From NCBI GenBank assembly GCA_039111635.1, contig JBCAQO010000009.1, forward strand, positions 868,001-932,000: a stretch of 64,000 bases of DNA, given 5' to 3'. Below the pieces are notes generated by a model, which was given only the letters and a program-made list of their open reading frames with translations, did not search any database and was not told where the DNA came from. Source of the stretch: Heterobasidion occidentale. Lineage: Eukaryota; Basidiomycota; Agaricomycetes; Russulales; Bondarzewiaceae. Made by a program: the position numbers and the translations under genes. This document shows positions 46,063-57,487 of this stretch, piece after piece (position 1 is the stretch's first letter; every line of letters begins with the position of its first letter).

Positions 46063-46682
46063 TTGCCGAGATGCTCCCCCTCAACCCTCCCACCACTACC
46101 TTCCCAAATCCATAAGGATAACTATGAATGGATTCCGTCGAATGTGCGGTATCTCGAGGAAGACGAGGAATATGATGTTTATCTCTTCTGGCCGTCACGC
46201 CGACGTCAAGAGTCCGCCTTCGCGACAAATGAGAGCAGCATCTATGGAGTGCGACTAGACATTGTGTCTTCCTCAGCGGAGCGTACTCATACCTGCGATA
46301 TTTACCAGCCCGTGGCGCCGTCCTTTGGCTACGATGACTATTTTGATGGCTTGTCTTCCCTTCCTTCGGTGCGTCGAATAGCTACTTCGGGCCAACATCA
46401 CATTGACGGAAAACCTCAGTCGCCGCTCTCGTTCACCGAACCGTCCGACTTTCGTTTCCCCAACGTCGCAGACAACAGGCAGCCCGATACCCAGCCCTAT
46501 ACCCAGCCCGATACCCAGCCCACGCCGAAGCCCACGACCAGGTATAGCAAGCTCGTCACAATGGGCCTGTTTTCTGTGAGTTTCCATTCCTACGCAGCTC
46601 CCCCTTGCCCCTGCCCCCTTGCGCCGCGCGCATGTTGCGTCGATCGAGTATCCCCTTCGCAGCTTGATACTGACGCGGGATA
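46063..46682 (+). CDS. Hypothetical orphan protein, start uncertain
   Basis: A plus-strand frame open from about 46054 encodes an acidic, Tyr- and Pro-rich polypeptide: YEWIPSNVRYLEEDEEYDVY, LFWPSRRRQ, then a PDTQP-type tandem repeat at 46480-46530. After an intron (donor GTGAGT near 46575, acceptor TTCGCAG) it ends LFSLDTDAG. No ATG lies in frame at the beginning, so an upstream exon must exist if the gene is real. The 46-codon frame at 45716 could splice in phase, but the acceptor is poor. The family is not recognised. Confidence 0.4.
46480..46530 (+). repeat. Short tandem repeat encoding PDTQP/PYTQP units
   Basis: About three copies of a 15-nt unit (CAGCCCGATACC-like) within the orphan frame. 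It is visible directly in the DNA. Confidence 0.65.
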
Positions 46683-47326
46683 ATTTGATCGGGGCTACGA
46701 CAGCAGGTCAGCCATCGCGTCGATCGCGTCTGGGATAGGGTCCGCGTGATCTTTCAAAAGGCCAGATTGTAAGGCCGCTTTCGAGGTCGATTTGACGTGT
46801 CGCGAGCATTTGCATACCATCTATTACGGATTTCCCCGCGCGTCGCTCGCTGATTTACGCGTTTGTTATGCTTTTCGAGGGAGGGTTGGTAGATTTTTGG
46901 TCGTACTATACATATATCCATGGCATACCACATTTGGGGATACGGAAAACTAAAACTACGCAGATGTACAAAATCTCTGATTGAGCTACGTTCAGGGCAT
47001 ATCGGTCGTCTTTTCCGAAGACGCGAATTAGGTACTTGATGTCCAAAGTTGACCTTCGTCGATAAATCAGATTTGCAGAGTGTCCAGATATATCCGAATT
47101 TGACAGAACGATAGTATTACAAAATTAAATTCCGAGGAGAGATAATAAGCGACTGTGTGACGATGAATCCTTCCAACCAACAGATGACAACGGCAGTGTG
47201 GGGGTGCTGTACCTAAAGTGAAAGATAACATGGATACCGAGCAGCAAAGGTCCGTAGCCAGTCGCCGACACCCTGTGCACTCCCCTGTGCACGAAGTGAT
47301 AGAGAGACGATGCAAGATGCTGACGC
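46683..47326. other. Intergenic region between orphan gene and RUD3
   Basis: About 640 bp of mixed composition. It contains the RUD3 3' flank. No gene or clear motif is visible. Confidence 0.45.
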
Positions 47327-49191
47327 TCACGCATCCAAAGCGCGTTCCTTGCCCTTGCGTGACGGTGGCGGGTGAAAGTTGAGTGTGAGGTTCGGTGAAC
47401 TGGCCATCGCTGTTGAGGAGAGCAATGGCGCGCGGAGGGGATGTACCGGGGCAGTTGGGGTACCTGGAAGGGATGTGTCGCGGCGCGGAGGTGTAGCCCC
47501 AGTCTGGGAGCGGGGGGAGGCGGGGTCACCGGAGGCAGCCTCGGTGAGCAGAAACTCGACCCAGAGCCTCGAGAATGACTATGCAAGACACGCCCGCATC
47601 TATCAGTTCGGCGCATGCATATGGTGTAGAGGAATAAACACGCACTTCTGTCTCGTCCGTCTTCTCAAGCTCTGGTGGACGACCCTTTTGAGGAGATCCA
47701 CGAGAGAATAGAGCGCTGCCTGCCGATGGGAGTCCGGCGCCTCTTTGGAGACCTGCACGTTGGCGTTCAGCATCTGTCCAAGAGAGTATAGAGGCGAGGA
47801 GGCCGAGCATCTCGAAGCGCTTCGCGTCTTCGCGAGGTGTCGCGAGGAATTGAAGGAGAACATTCGTGACGAGACGTCGATCCACGTTCGTGTCGCTCGA
47901 GTTACGTCGTAGGCGGCGCAGCGCTTCGATCAAGTGTTCGTTAAGAATGACCCCTGCAGAGGAAGCACATTTCAACGGGATGATGAGACGAAGAAGCGGC
48001 AATAGAGACCTTCGTGGCGTAGTTTGCCAATGAGAAGGTTTTTTTCTTTGATTTCTTTTTCAAGCTGCAGTGTTCGCGAGCTGTTTACAGTCGACTCCTC
48101 CAGTTGAAGCTGAAGAACATTGTTGAGTCAATAAAACGAATGGGAGCTGGAATGTCGCTTACCTCCGCTTGAAGAGCCCTGTGTTTAAACTCGGCTAGGG
48201 ATTGAGTGACCTCAATCAGCCTGGCCTCGTAGTCTTTGACTGCCTGTTGCAATTCGTGGTCTTTCGCTGACGAGATGAGTGCCAGTCAATGATCCCGCTT
48301 TCGACAGTGAAACAAGTGCACATCAAATTGCTCTCACCTGCCTGGAAGTCCTCCAACACAGACTGCAAATTCATGGCCTTCTGTCTCTCGGATTCCAGTT
48401 CATCAGCCTCTCTTTCCCTGGCCTCTCTCTCGAGCTCCAAATCGCGCCGGAGCACATCCGCAGCAGCCTTAGCCTCGTCCGACACCACGCGTTCTTGCAG
48501 CGTCTCCCGCTCCAATTCATCGCGCTCTATTCGACAACGCTCGAGTGCACTCTGCACTTCACGGAGTTCGCGCTCTCGTGTAAGAGATTCTTGCGTATTC
48601 TCGTGCAGCGCGCGAGTTCTCAAGGCCTCTAGATCTCGCGAAGCGCGTTCGGCTTCCTCGTTAGATGAGGTGAGTTCAATCTTGAGGGTTTCGACTGTTG
48701 CTTCGAGGTCCTCATTCTGAACAGTGAGTTGCTGAACGAGTTGTTCTCGTCGGTCCAGCTCTTCCTACAGTACAATTGAAAAAAAGACTAAATTGGGTAG
48801 AGGAACCTTAATAGACGTACTGCATCTTGCTTTAACTTATTTCCTAGCGTTGTCCGCATCGCCGTCAGTTTGGCTAGCAGATTGCGATATTGAGTGGCGA
48901 GGTTTTCCTTCTCCTGCCTCGTTCGCTCGAGCTCCTGCTGCAACCGTTCCACAGGGTCCAGCTTTTCGTCTTCTGAGTGGCCCGCACTGTCATGGGCTCC
49001 GTTGATGCCATTCGTCGAAGGGGGCGAGGATGGTTGCTCCCCGGGCGTTCACTGTCATTTGATGAACGCACACCAGCTACGGACTGACCTGGACTGACCA
49101 CGCGTTCTGGAGAGGCGACATCATCAAGCGAGGCACGTTGGCTGCCAGTCCCCATGATCAAGCTCGTGCTCGTACTCGAGGCGAACGACAC
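47327..49191 (-). CDS. RUD3: Golgin with GRAB domain (Rud3-like)
   Basis: Rud3 (yeast) and GMAP-210 (animals) are cis-Golgi coiled-coil tethers recruited by Arf GTPase through the GRAB domain. The N-terminus MSFASSTSTSLIMGTGSQRA is Ser-rich. After an intron with donor GTCAGT comes QPSSPPSTNGINGAHDSAG, then a long coiled coil from DPVERLQQELERTRQEKENL to LQLEKEIKEKNLLIGKLRHE. The GRAB domain reads LIEALRRLRRNSSDTNVDRR then LVTNVLLQFLATPREDAKRF and EMLGLLASILSWTDAERQRA. After the last intron SFSRLWVEFLLTEAAS matches the conserved C-terminal block. The Pro-rich tail ends GKERALDA. Total length is about 480-500 residues. A second Met (MGTGSQ) is an alternative start. Confidence 0.85.
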
Positions 49192-49620
49192 AAAGGTATT
49201 GAGAGATTGAGGGCGTGAGTGCCAGCAACTACGACTTGGTTAACACTCTCCGAGGGGCGAGTATTACGTAACTTAATCTAATCTCTCGAGGGTACTCGAG
49301 CACTGCAGTCGGCATAGTATAGCTCTGTCCTCTGTTCTTTCAGACAGACGCACTCTGCATCTGAATGATTCAGCGAACGAGAGAAGACAATGGTGGCTAC
49401 GAGCGGCTTTTAATAATGGCCACCTGAAGGACCACTGTAGATGCCACGTGGTTGGCTAAACGATTGCCAATTATCTTGCTCTTTGCTCTCATGGCCTGGG
49501 GTCGTATCTGGGCGTAAACTCGTCCGGCCTTGGTTCTCCTCTATTGTCTCTCATCTTTGCATCCATCCACGTCCCACTGACGAACAGGACAGCGATCAAC
49601 CGAGCGCAGTCCAGCCCATC
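49192..49620. promoter_or_regulatory. Divergent promoter RUD3/F-box gene
   Basis: 429 bp between outward-facing starts. A CACGTG E-box occurs near 49444-49449 and CTCGAG-type sites near 49286 and 49295. No TATA box is clear. Confidence 0.45.
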
Positions 49621-51854
49621 ATGCCTTCCTCTCGACCCATACCGTTGATCACCACTCACATGTACGAGTCCTCTGCCAGTACACCTCCCTATTTTCTCGA
49701 GCTGTTGCAACTCCCGACGGAACTCGTATGTCATACCCTATCGTTCCTCAACATGTACGATTTGATAGCGTGCAAGATGGTGATTATCTCTCCACCATCG
49801 TCGTGGGCATGCTTTAAATATCTATAGGCATGTAAATCTCTCCATAAACTCGTCTCCAGCTCTCCTCGCTTGCAATACACGATCGATCTCGCAGAGCACC
49901 AGATGGTGCCAGCTCTCTCCCCGTCATCTATGTCTATCGCTGCCCAGCGCCGCATGCTTAACAACCGCCAAGAGCGCTGGAAAACCTTAAGATGGAAGGG
50001 AAAACACAATATACCCATCTCCGTCGCTGGACCGATATACGAGCTAGTTGACGGGATTTACGCCAGTGGACATGGAAGAGTCGATGATCGTCGCGTGGCT
50101 GGCTCAATAACCTTTCACAGGCTTCCTACCGTGAACAGCGACAATGGCGACGAGGCTAATGTGAGCTCGTGGACGTTGTCCGGATTCGACATGGATATCA
50201 TCGATTTTAGTATGGATCCCAGTCAGGATCTACTTGTTCTCATCGCTCCTTCTCCTAATGGGTACGTCTCGCAGCTTTCATCCTGACAGATGGCCTTCGA
50301 AGAGATGCGCTGCTCGCATGATCTGTGCTGTGACTTTGTTGCACCTATATGATTGCTCAACACATATATTTACGAGTGGTATCTACATTGCACCTTGTTG
50401 GTCATTGTCTGCGGAAGGCGAATCGATTCCGTTCGACCGATTACATCCAAGTGTTTGTCGTGTGCTCCCACCTTTTTGCTGACTTGTACCCACAAGGTCG
50501 AAGTACACATATCAGGTTCACCTCCGTACTCTATCTACCAACGAACCTCACCCCAAGGCTGGCTCCCCAGTTCTCGATTGTCGACGTGCCAGCGGAACTC
50601 AACCGGGAGACATGTGGTGCTCCTTCCGGATCCTCATCCTTGACAACCTTCTTGCGGTCCTCATCAAAGACGTGTTCCACACCTCGGCGGCGTTCGTCGC
50701 GATTTGGAACTGGCAGGCTAGATCGAAAGCCAAGGTACGTTTCCTAAGCCCTCTGGCCCTTGATATACGCAGAAATTGACTGCGCATGTCACCGTAGTGC
50801 CAGATGGCACTGACGATGGGCGTGGATGACTTCTGTTTCCTGTCCCGCACGGAGTTTATGGTCGTCATACCGAGGGGCTTCTTCGATGTCTACTCATTCA
50901 CAGATCCAGCCGTCAAGAAGGGCTTTCCTACCTTTCTACGCCGGTTCGGACTGCCACTATTGAAAGAAGGGTTCCATTACTGGTATATATCTGCTACAGC
51001 GAACCCAACGCCTGGCGTTCACTTTGGTAAATCGTCGTCATCGCCCTCCGCATCGACCCCACTGCCGTTCTATCCACGCCCAGACGACGGCCTCATCGCA
51101 TGCTCGCTCGGGACCTTGAATCCATCCGCCCACGGCGCGGTCGGCTGCTTCGTGTTCTTCATGCGCATCCGCACGCTGCTCGACTCCGCGCTCGTCTCGC
51201 GCGTTACGGCGCTCGTGCCCTGGGAGAGCTGGGGCCCGCCGGCGACGCGCTGGTTCGGAGACATGCTCAGCAGCGACTGGCAGCACGCGGTGCACGGGTT
51301 CCGGACGGTCGAGCGGGTGCTCGACGATAGGGTCGTCAATAATGGCTTTTTGGACTTTGAGCCGGCCGCGACGACCGAGATCGTGGAAGTCAGCGCAGAG
51401 GAGGAGGTCGACGAGCTTCAGGACGAGGGGTGGACGGGGGGAAATCGGTCGGAAATGAGGAAGATCAAGGTGAAGGACTTCAATCCGTATGCCATCGCGA
51501 GGGAGGCGACGCGTCGCGGAGATGAGGATGCGGAAGGGGGGAATAATACTAAGGCGGAGGAGAGGAAGAGTCGGCCGAGAGTGAGGCTCGTGACGGGCCC
51601 GGCGATCGTTCGGGCGGGCGTGACGTTCCAGCAGGACGTAGTGTCCCGTCTCCCATACCGCGAAATCGTGACAGAAGAACCAATGGAGGTATCTGATGTC
51701 ATGTTAGATGACAACAGAATCTTGTGTTTGAGGGTGAGTCCCCACAAGTTTCTTCTCCCAAAATGTCACTGACGCTTTTATCTGTGCTTTTATCTGTGCT
51801 TTTCAGAGAAATCCCAGCGGGCAGCTCCATTCCTTGGACGTTCTAACATTTTGA
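49621..51854 (+). CDS. F-box protein
   Basis: Probable substrate-recognition subunit of an SCF ubiquitin ligase. Residues 25-60 contain the F-box: LELLQLPTELVCHTLSFLNM, YDLIACKM and, after an intron, ACKSLHKLVSSSPRLQYTID. The rest (about 600 residues over about six exons) has a beta-rich pattern with blocks such as SWTLSGFDMDIIDFSMDPSQ and DLLVLIAPSPNG, AFVAIWNWQARSKAK and DDFCFLSRTEFMVVIPRG, resembling the large basidiomycete F-box families with a propeller-like C-terminal part. The C-terminal region is Glu-rich and ends LHSLDVLTF after an intron containing a small tandem repeat. The target protein is unknown. Confidence 0.82.
51778..51803 (+). repeat. 12-bp tandem repeat within the last intron of the F-box gene
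   Basis: Two copies of CTTTTATCTGTG followed by CTTTTCAG form the pyrimidine tract and acceptor. The duplication may create a second weak acceptor context. Confidence 0.65.
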
Positions 51855-52747
51855 AGGTTGTTCCAGCTGGGCGAATCAATTATTGCTATCTACATGTATT
51901 GTGTGTACGAACTCTTCCCTCGACACGATCGATGTATCTGTTACTCACACAAGAAATGACCGCCAAAGTTTGACTACAGGACAGGGACAGGGCCATCGCC
52001 CGCCATAGAGCTAGGTTGGGATGTGTTAAATCATGTAAATGTTGTACGTGGTGCTCCCCTGTAGGAACATTTTGCTTCTGTTCGCCTTTCCATTGTCGTC
52101 GCCGCTGTCAACCCCGCCGGGGCTCGCCGCTGTCGGGTCACGAACTGACCACTTAGTATTGCACTATCATCGACTACACCCGTGTTGTAATCTTGCATGC
52201 CGTCAAAGCTAAGCAATTTGTACCTAGTAGACATCTAACGGCAAATTCGTTCCACTTCTCTAAATGATGGATGAACAGAACACCTAAGATTGATCTGCAA
52301 TGTTAGGCTACGGTGGTCAAAACAGAAGTACAAGGCCAGTAGATGTCGGCATCGATATAAGACACATTGCGGAGGGGGTTGACAGCACAGCGGGGCTGTG
52401 TGAAGAACAAAATGGAGAACCGAGGGAGGTGGATAGGTGAGGTGGATAGATTAATATATGCGAATGAAGATGCTGAGATGCTAGAAGACACCGTAGTCCG
52501 TGATGCAGATGAAAGATCTAGGGATGAAAGAAAAATAACATTTGACAGGTGGGTTGAAACCGTAGATAGCCAAGAAAAGCATAGATGAAGGCCAAAATGA
52601 CAATGGACGATCCGAACCTGCAGCGACGCCGGGCCACTGAGGGCACAAGCCGATATCGATGGATGCGTATACATACGATGGAACAAGAAGAAAAAACCCC
52701 GATCGAAAATTTCCAGGAGCGGAGACGGAATCCTGGGTATACATGGT
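51855..52747. other. Convergent intergenic region F-box/HECT_2 genes
   Basis: About 0.9 kb between two stop codons facing each other. The minus-strand frame 52303-52773 overlaps the HECT_2 end but shows no motif. No gene is supported. Confidence 0.45.
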
Positions 52748-54482
52748 CTACGCACGGAGGAGCCAGCCAACACTGAGACCGGTCATCGTACGCATGCTCT
52801 CGGGGTAGCATTTGTTGCTTTCCGTGAGGATCACAGCGAGTCGTTGACATACTTCCATAGGGTATGTTAGCTGCTCAGCTTGAGGGAACCCGGGGTACTG
52901 ATTCAGTAGACTGCGACAAGAAAATCAGAATATATATTCAGAGGGATGGAAAGCAACGTACGTGGGCAGATCGGTGCGCGGGGTGGATGGGCCGAGAATC
53001 TTGAATAGCACCTTCGCTGCCTGTATGACGCCCTGTTTAGGTATCGAGTACGCTGTCGGGGCGTTGTACGACAGACGCATAGATGGTTTGAATAACCAAA
53101 TCTTCGTTGAAAGAAGGTGGGATTAGAGAAGGTGGATTGTGCTGCCAACGACAAGGGTGTACATACCAGCAGTCGCGGTCGCTCTTCTTCTTCGTCAAGT
53201 ATGAAGAATCGATAGGTCGCGTGCGCTTGCGCGAGCTCGTTCATATCCTCAACGATGAACGCCGAGAGCGGTATGCGTGACGGCCTGAGACCGTGATCGT
53301 CAGCACAAGTATCTTCAACGCGATGGAAATGCAGAAGACTCACTCAGCCGAGGGACTGACGGGCCGGATGGCATATTTAAAGAGTCTATAGACCGTATTC
53401 CGCGTACCGTCATCGCTCGCATACTCTTGACTACGACCACTGAACGAGCCGCATATACACCTGACTGTGGTCCACTCATCGCCACGCTTCAGAAAATAAA
53501 CAAATCAGCGACGGCCCGGTATTGAGTAACAGTAATGGGGAAAAAGTATAGTAGAAAAATGAATGAGTGAGAAAAATGAAAGAAGATGTCTCCTTGCGCG
53601 TAGCTCCCGCAGACCTGAACCTCAGCAACACGAGAGTTGTTAGACAAGCAACCATGCAAAAAGCAGTTTCTCTAGGACCGTGTGTATCAGCCGGAAGCAT
53701 TGCTTGCCTACGCCCACAACAGCCAACCGCATCACTCAGAGCAACACCTAAAACCATCGAGGGCTTCGAGTGCACCCCAAGCGCGAGTCAACTGTGCAGG
53801 CGAGAGGCCGTCGGTAGGAAGCCGACGCCGGCCTTCTTTTTGTCCAGCACGATCATGACGATGATGCGTGAAGCAAAGCAAACAGAAGAAAGACAAACAT
53901 CGCAAATGAGTACGTACTGTTGATTTATTGGCCTTCCACAGGTTATTTTTCATAATCGCGCTCTCCTCGAACAAGATGTAGCTGCCGCCTACGAGGGCCT
54001 GACCCATCTGAGGCCAAAAGCCCTTCGCATGTCTCGAAACCTGAGCAGAGAGTTTCTGGTCCGAATGGCACATCCACGACTCCACGAGCTCACCCCAGTG
54101 CTCTGACGGTAGATCGTCGTACTTATTGATGCGCGCGGCCTGTACGAGCGGTAGAGAACACGAGGCGCAGATAAATGTCGTGGGCGATGCCGAGAGGAGT
54201 TGCGTCGCGTCCATGAGGGGGAGAGGATCGGAGGCGGGCAGCGGGGAGACATTTGGGAGCTTGATCTCATAGTGGAGACTCTGGACCTTGACAGCCTGAG
54301 GCCCGGGGGATGGGATGCGGGGAGTAGGAGGGGTGGGGAGACGATAGAACCGCTGCGCAAGACCAGACGAGGCTCAGAAGATTCCGTGACTTCTGCTTCG
54401 AGGTTCGCTCCGGCAGTCGTGCCGGAGACTGTCAAGAAGGCAAGGACGTGCCGAAGGCTTTCATGATGCTCAGCCACATAGT
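52748..54482 (-). CDS. HECT_2 domain ubiquitin ligase-like region (UBE3D/Ipa1 family), probably 3' part of a larger gene
   Basis: Matches the HECT-like E2-binding family (HECT_2; human UBE3D, yeast Ipa1), which contacts the E2 UBE2C and, in yeast, supports mRNA 3'-end processing. In order: VHYVAEHHESLRHVLAFL; LHYEIKLPNVSPLPASDPL; FICASCSLPLVQ (CxxC); DDLPSEHWGELVESWMCHSD; GQALVGGSYILFEES; NNLWKANKST; VRCICGSFSGRSQEYA; YRLFKYAIRPVSPSAE; YRFFILDEEEERPRLL; IWLFKPSMRLSYNA. It ends SVGWLLRA. All diagnostic blocks are present. The first exon here has no in-frame ATG. Its acceptor (TTGTGCACAG) joins in phase to a donor GTATAA after GRKSITH of the upstream unit, so both probably form one protein. One intron (about 53.50-53.91 kb) is unusually long. 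Confidence 0.85.
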
Positions 54483-56405
54483 GTACATCGAGATCTGTGC
54501 ACAAGCATCAGCGGGTTTGGTCATTTCCGCAAGAGAAACTGATTATACCGTGTGTGATCGATTTCCGGCCACTCGACGAGTCAGGTCTGCTCGACCTCGT
54601 CGACCTAATCGCCTTTGCTTCGGATCCGGCCCGAGAGCTCGACGGCAACAACCAATTTAGCGCAGGTGCTGACATGCTCCTACTCCGTAGGCCCTTCTTT
54701 GGCGACCTACGCCTCATCGGTGAGGGAGGTGGCGATGCCGTCTCCGGCACTGCCTCGCGCACAAACTCGGGGAGCGAGAGAAGCGCGTTAGGGTCTGCAG
54801 GTCGCTGAAGCGTCGGGGGCATCGACTCGCGAATGAACTCAGGGAGCGTGAGCAGCGCCTCAGGGTCCTTGTGCTTCTGAGGTTGGAAGGTCGCGTCCTG
54901 GGAATGTAGACGCCGGACATCGGAGTGTTCGGCCAGTTTTTCGACGAATTCCTGGCGCTGATGCAGATGTCAGAAGTGGCTTTGAGAGAGAAAAAGCGGT
55001 GCGCGCAGCATTCATACCTTTAGCAAGTTTCGCTGGCGCGTTTTTTCGAGCTGTGCCTGCATACCGCCTGCTAGGACGACCGTCTGGTCCGCAAGCTTCC
55101 GGTCCGACGCCTTACCGAGCATCTCTACAAGTCTCTCTAGTTCCTTGACGTTCCGCTCCTCGCTCTTCTCCGAAGATGGTCCTGCGAGCCTCGCCCTCTC
55201 CAACTCCTCCAGCTTTGAGGTTTTTAGTTCGACTCGTTGATCATGAAGCTGAGGAGCGACCAGATACAGACGATCAATAGCCATCGTGACAGCATCAAGA
55301 TCGAGGCGCATCTTTTCACTCAGACCACTGGTGCTGATCGAAGTAGAGGCGGTGCTTTTCCCTGCTTTGACATCTGACAAGTCGGGCGCTGATTCGAAAT
55401 CGTATCCCGGGGGCCCATCGAACTCGTAGTCAGCGCGATCGTACTCTGGCAGTAGATGGTCGTCGGGCATAGATCGAGCTGGCCTTTCGTTTCGTTGCCG
55501 GCATAGTCGGAGGACGGTCTCAAGGTTCTCGTCAACGCGCATCCAGAGCAGGGACTTTTCTACCGCCAACACAGGTGGGGTGTCTTCTGCCTCGGAATCG
55601 GTCGAGGAGAGCCGCTGGAGCTGAAAGTCGCTTAGCTGTCGCGTGAGCATGCCGAAGGTATCACCTGGTGGGTGGGTATCTGTTTGGAGGTATGTTTCGA
55701 CATGCGTCGGGGTGGAGGAGGGAGAAAAGCCGATGACAGATAACCGCTTTAGATGTGAAAGCAGTGATACGAGAGTCAGGGCGAGTGATGCGTCCCCGAC
55801 ATTTAGACAGGGCGCGAGCGCTTCCACACGCATGCGCAGTTCATGGAGCAACTCGGTCTCATCATCTGAGAGTCGCGCCTCGACCATTTGACCGCCACTC
55901 TCGCGAGTCCGCAAATTCGACAGCAAGGTCTCCAGTGCGGCTTTGGACTGGATGCTGTCGAGCGAGACCGGTTGTGACGAGTCGAGATGTGCGGGTACGG
56001 AATGGCGCCGGTCGGGGACGATGCAGCGCCATTGATTTGGGGTGGAGAGGAGGTCGTTCAGGGTCATGAGACACGACTTTTGCACATATGCTATCGATGG
56101 CATAACATCCTGAACGATTCAATCGTCAGTTCTTGAACCACCGGCTTCGAGAAAGCAAAACAGACATGGCTAGTACCGACACCGACTGCCTGAGAGCGTG
56201 ACGATTCCCCAGCGGGGTAGACATCGTCACCAAAAGGGTTAGTCTCCTGGGAGACATATGTCTCGGGAGCGGGCTGGTGTACCTGATCTTGCGCGAATAG
56301 TCGTGCCCGTTCATCTGCAGAAGGAAATGGCGAGGGAACCGTAGACGCAAGGAGCGCTGTCTGTTGGTCGTACGAGGTCCTTTTCGCCCTTGTGAGGGTG
56401 GCCAT
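54483..56405 (-). CDS. Unknown helical domain protein, probably the N-terminal part of the HECT_2 gene
   Basis: It starts MATLTRAKRTSYDQQTALL, 55-60 bp downstream of a TATA box. A Ser/Pro-rich leader is spliced to MPSIAYVQKSCLMTLNDLLS and a mostly helical region: TELLHELRMRVEALAPCLNV, SLALTLVSLLSHLKRLSVIG, KSLLWMRVDENLETVLRLCR, LDLDAVTMAIDRLYLVAPQL and the coiled segment LEKTRQRNLLKRQEFVEKLA. Two tandem copies of a D-P-x-A-L-L-x-L-P-E-F-x-R-E unit follow (about 54760-54870), then a Ser/Arg-rich linker. The frame either stops at 54508 (GNDQTR) or is spliced into the HECT_2 part. Donor, CTGAT branch site and phase favour splicing. I do not recognise the helical domain. Confidence 0.7.
54758..54880 (-). 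repeat. Tandem duplication encoding a D-P-x-A-L-L-x-L-P-E-F-x-R-E motif
   Basis: Two adjacent units, DPEALLTLPEFIRES and DPNALLSLPEFVREA, about 25 codons apart. The DNA is still clearly similar. The function is unknown; such short repeated helical motifs can act as binding peptides. Confidence 0.7.
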
Positions 56406-57487
56406 GGAGGAGAGCGGGAGTGCGACGGGCAGAACGTCGATGGAGGAGCACCGAGCCTTATAAGCGTCGCCTTGAAACGAGAGGACTGCCCGCACACGTC
56501 CGGACTCGGACACCGCCACCTCAGCCACCTCCCACGTGGCCTGCCTGTGTAAGCTGTCCTCTGCCTCAGTTCTTCCCTCAGCTCTACTACTAGTCCTCGT
56601 CGCTGTGCCTTGTGTGACTCCGACGCCACGACTTCCGTCATGGGAATGAGCGTTTCAGTAGGGGAGGTGAGTGCATTGTCGTCCCCATTGGAACTTTGTC
56701 CGTTCGGGAGCCGATGACGCCGAAATGCTCCCATCTAGGTTGATAGGATCTAGGCTGTTGTATTGCGCCGATGTCTCCTAGAAGTTCCTCTATTTACTCG
56801 AATGCTCAAGACGGTGTTAGTATAGCATACGCCTATAGAAGTTGTTTTCGCGGAATGTATGCGCGGCGCATTTAATTTCACTTCATCGCAAAACCAGCGA
56901 CGTCGGGGCCGCGACTGGGCGCGGGCGTTTCAGGTTTGTATGATCCAGTTTCTAACTGCAGCTTCCAGGATCTCTCGTTCGACTTGTTCGAGAAATCATT
57001 GATCAGAACAAGCAGTCTTGCTGCTCGATCGTTCTGTCTGAATCCGAAAGGCCGCTGCGCGCATTGTCGCCCATCCGCGGATTCCTGACATTCCATATCG
57101 TCTTTTTTCGGCGTCTTTATCATCATCGCCGATGCTGCCAATGCTTTCGCCCATACTATGTGTCGCACGCCTCCTTCGCGGAGTTAATTCCATCTCCTGG
57201 CTCTTCATACGAGTACGTCGGGCATGCCTCGGCTTGCCTGTTTCCACAGCTATTCAATGTATTCAATCAATGCAAGCGGCTCGGGCTGGTGTATCATCCT
57301 CTCTGCTTTCCAAGCTGTCTCGGAAAGAAGCTCTTTGATCCAATGTAGCAGCCTTGGCGGCCCGATATTCTTGGTCAGTAACGATGTCATGGTGGAGGGA
57401 GAGGGGTTAAAAAGGCGTTGACGAGACGGGTAGTCGATATCTTTCCTCATTTCCCCTCAATCGTCAACAGCAATTTCTCTGCATAAC
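56406..57487. promoter_or_regulatory. Divergent intergenic region HECT_2 gene/NmrA gene
   Basis: About 1.1 kb between outward-facing starts. A minus-strand TATA motif (TTATAAGG) lies at about 56456-56465 near the HECT_2 start. TTAAAAAGG lies at about 57407 before the NmrA ATG. Minus-strand frames at 56878-57247 have no recognisable motif. Confidence 0.5.

Noticed and set aside
52303..52773. 156-codon minus-strand frame downstream of HECT_2
   Set aside because: It is out of frame with the HECT_2 end, rich in Ser and aromatic residues as in AT-rich flanks, and has no motif.
54200..54808. Plus-strand frames with protein-like stretches (IDFRPLDESGLLDLVDLIAF)
   Set aside because: They are antisense shadows of the HECT_2 gene exons, which show real family motifs.
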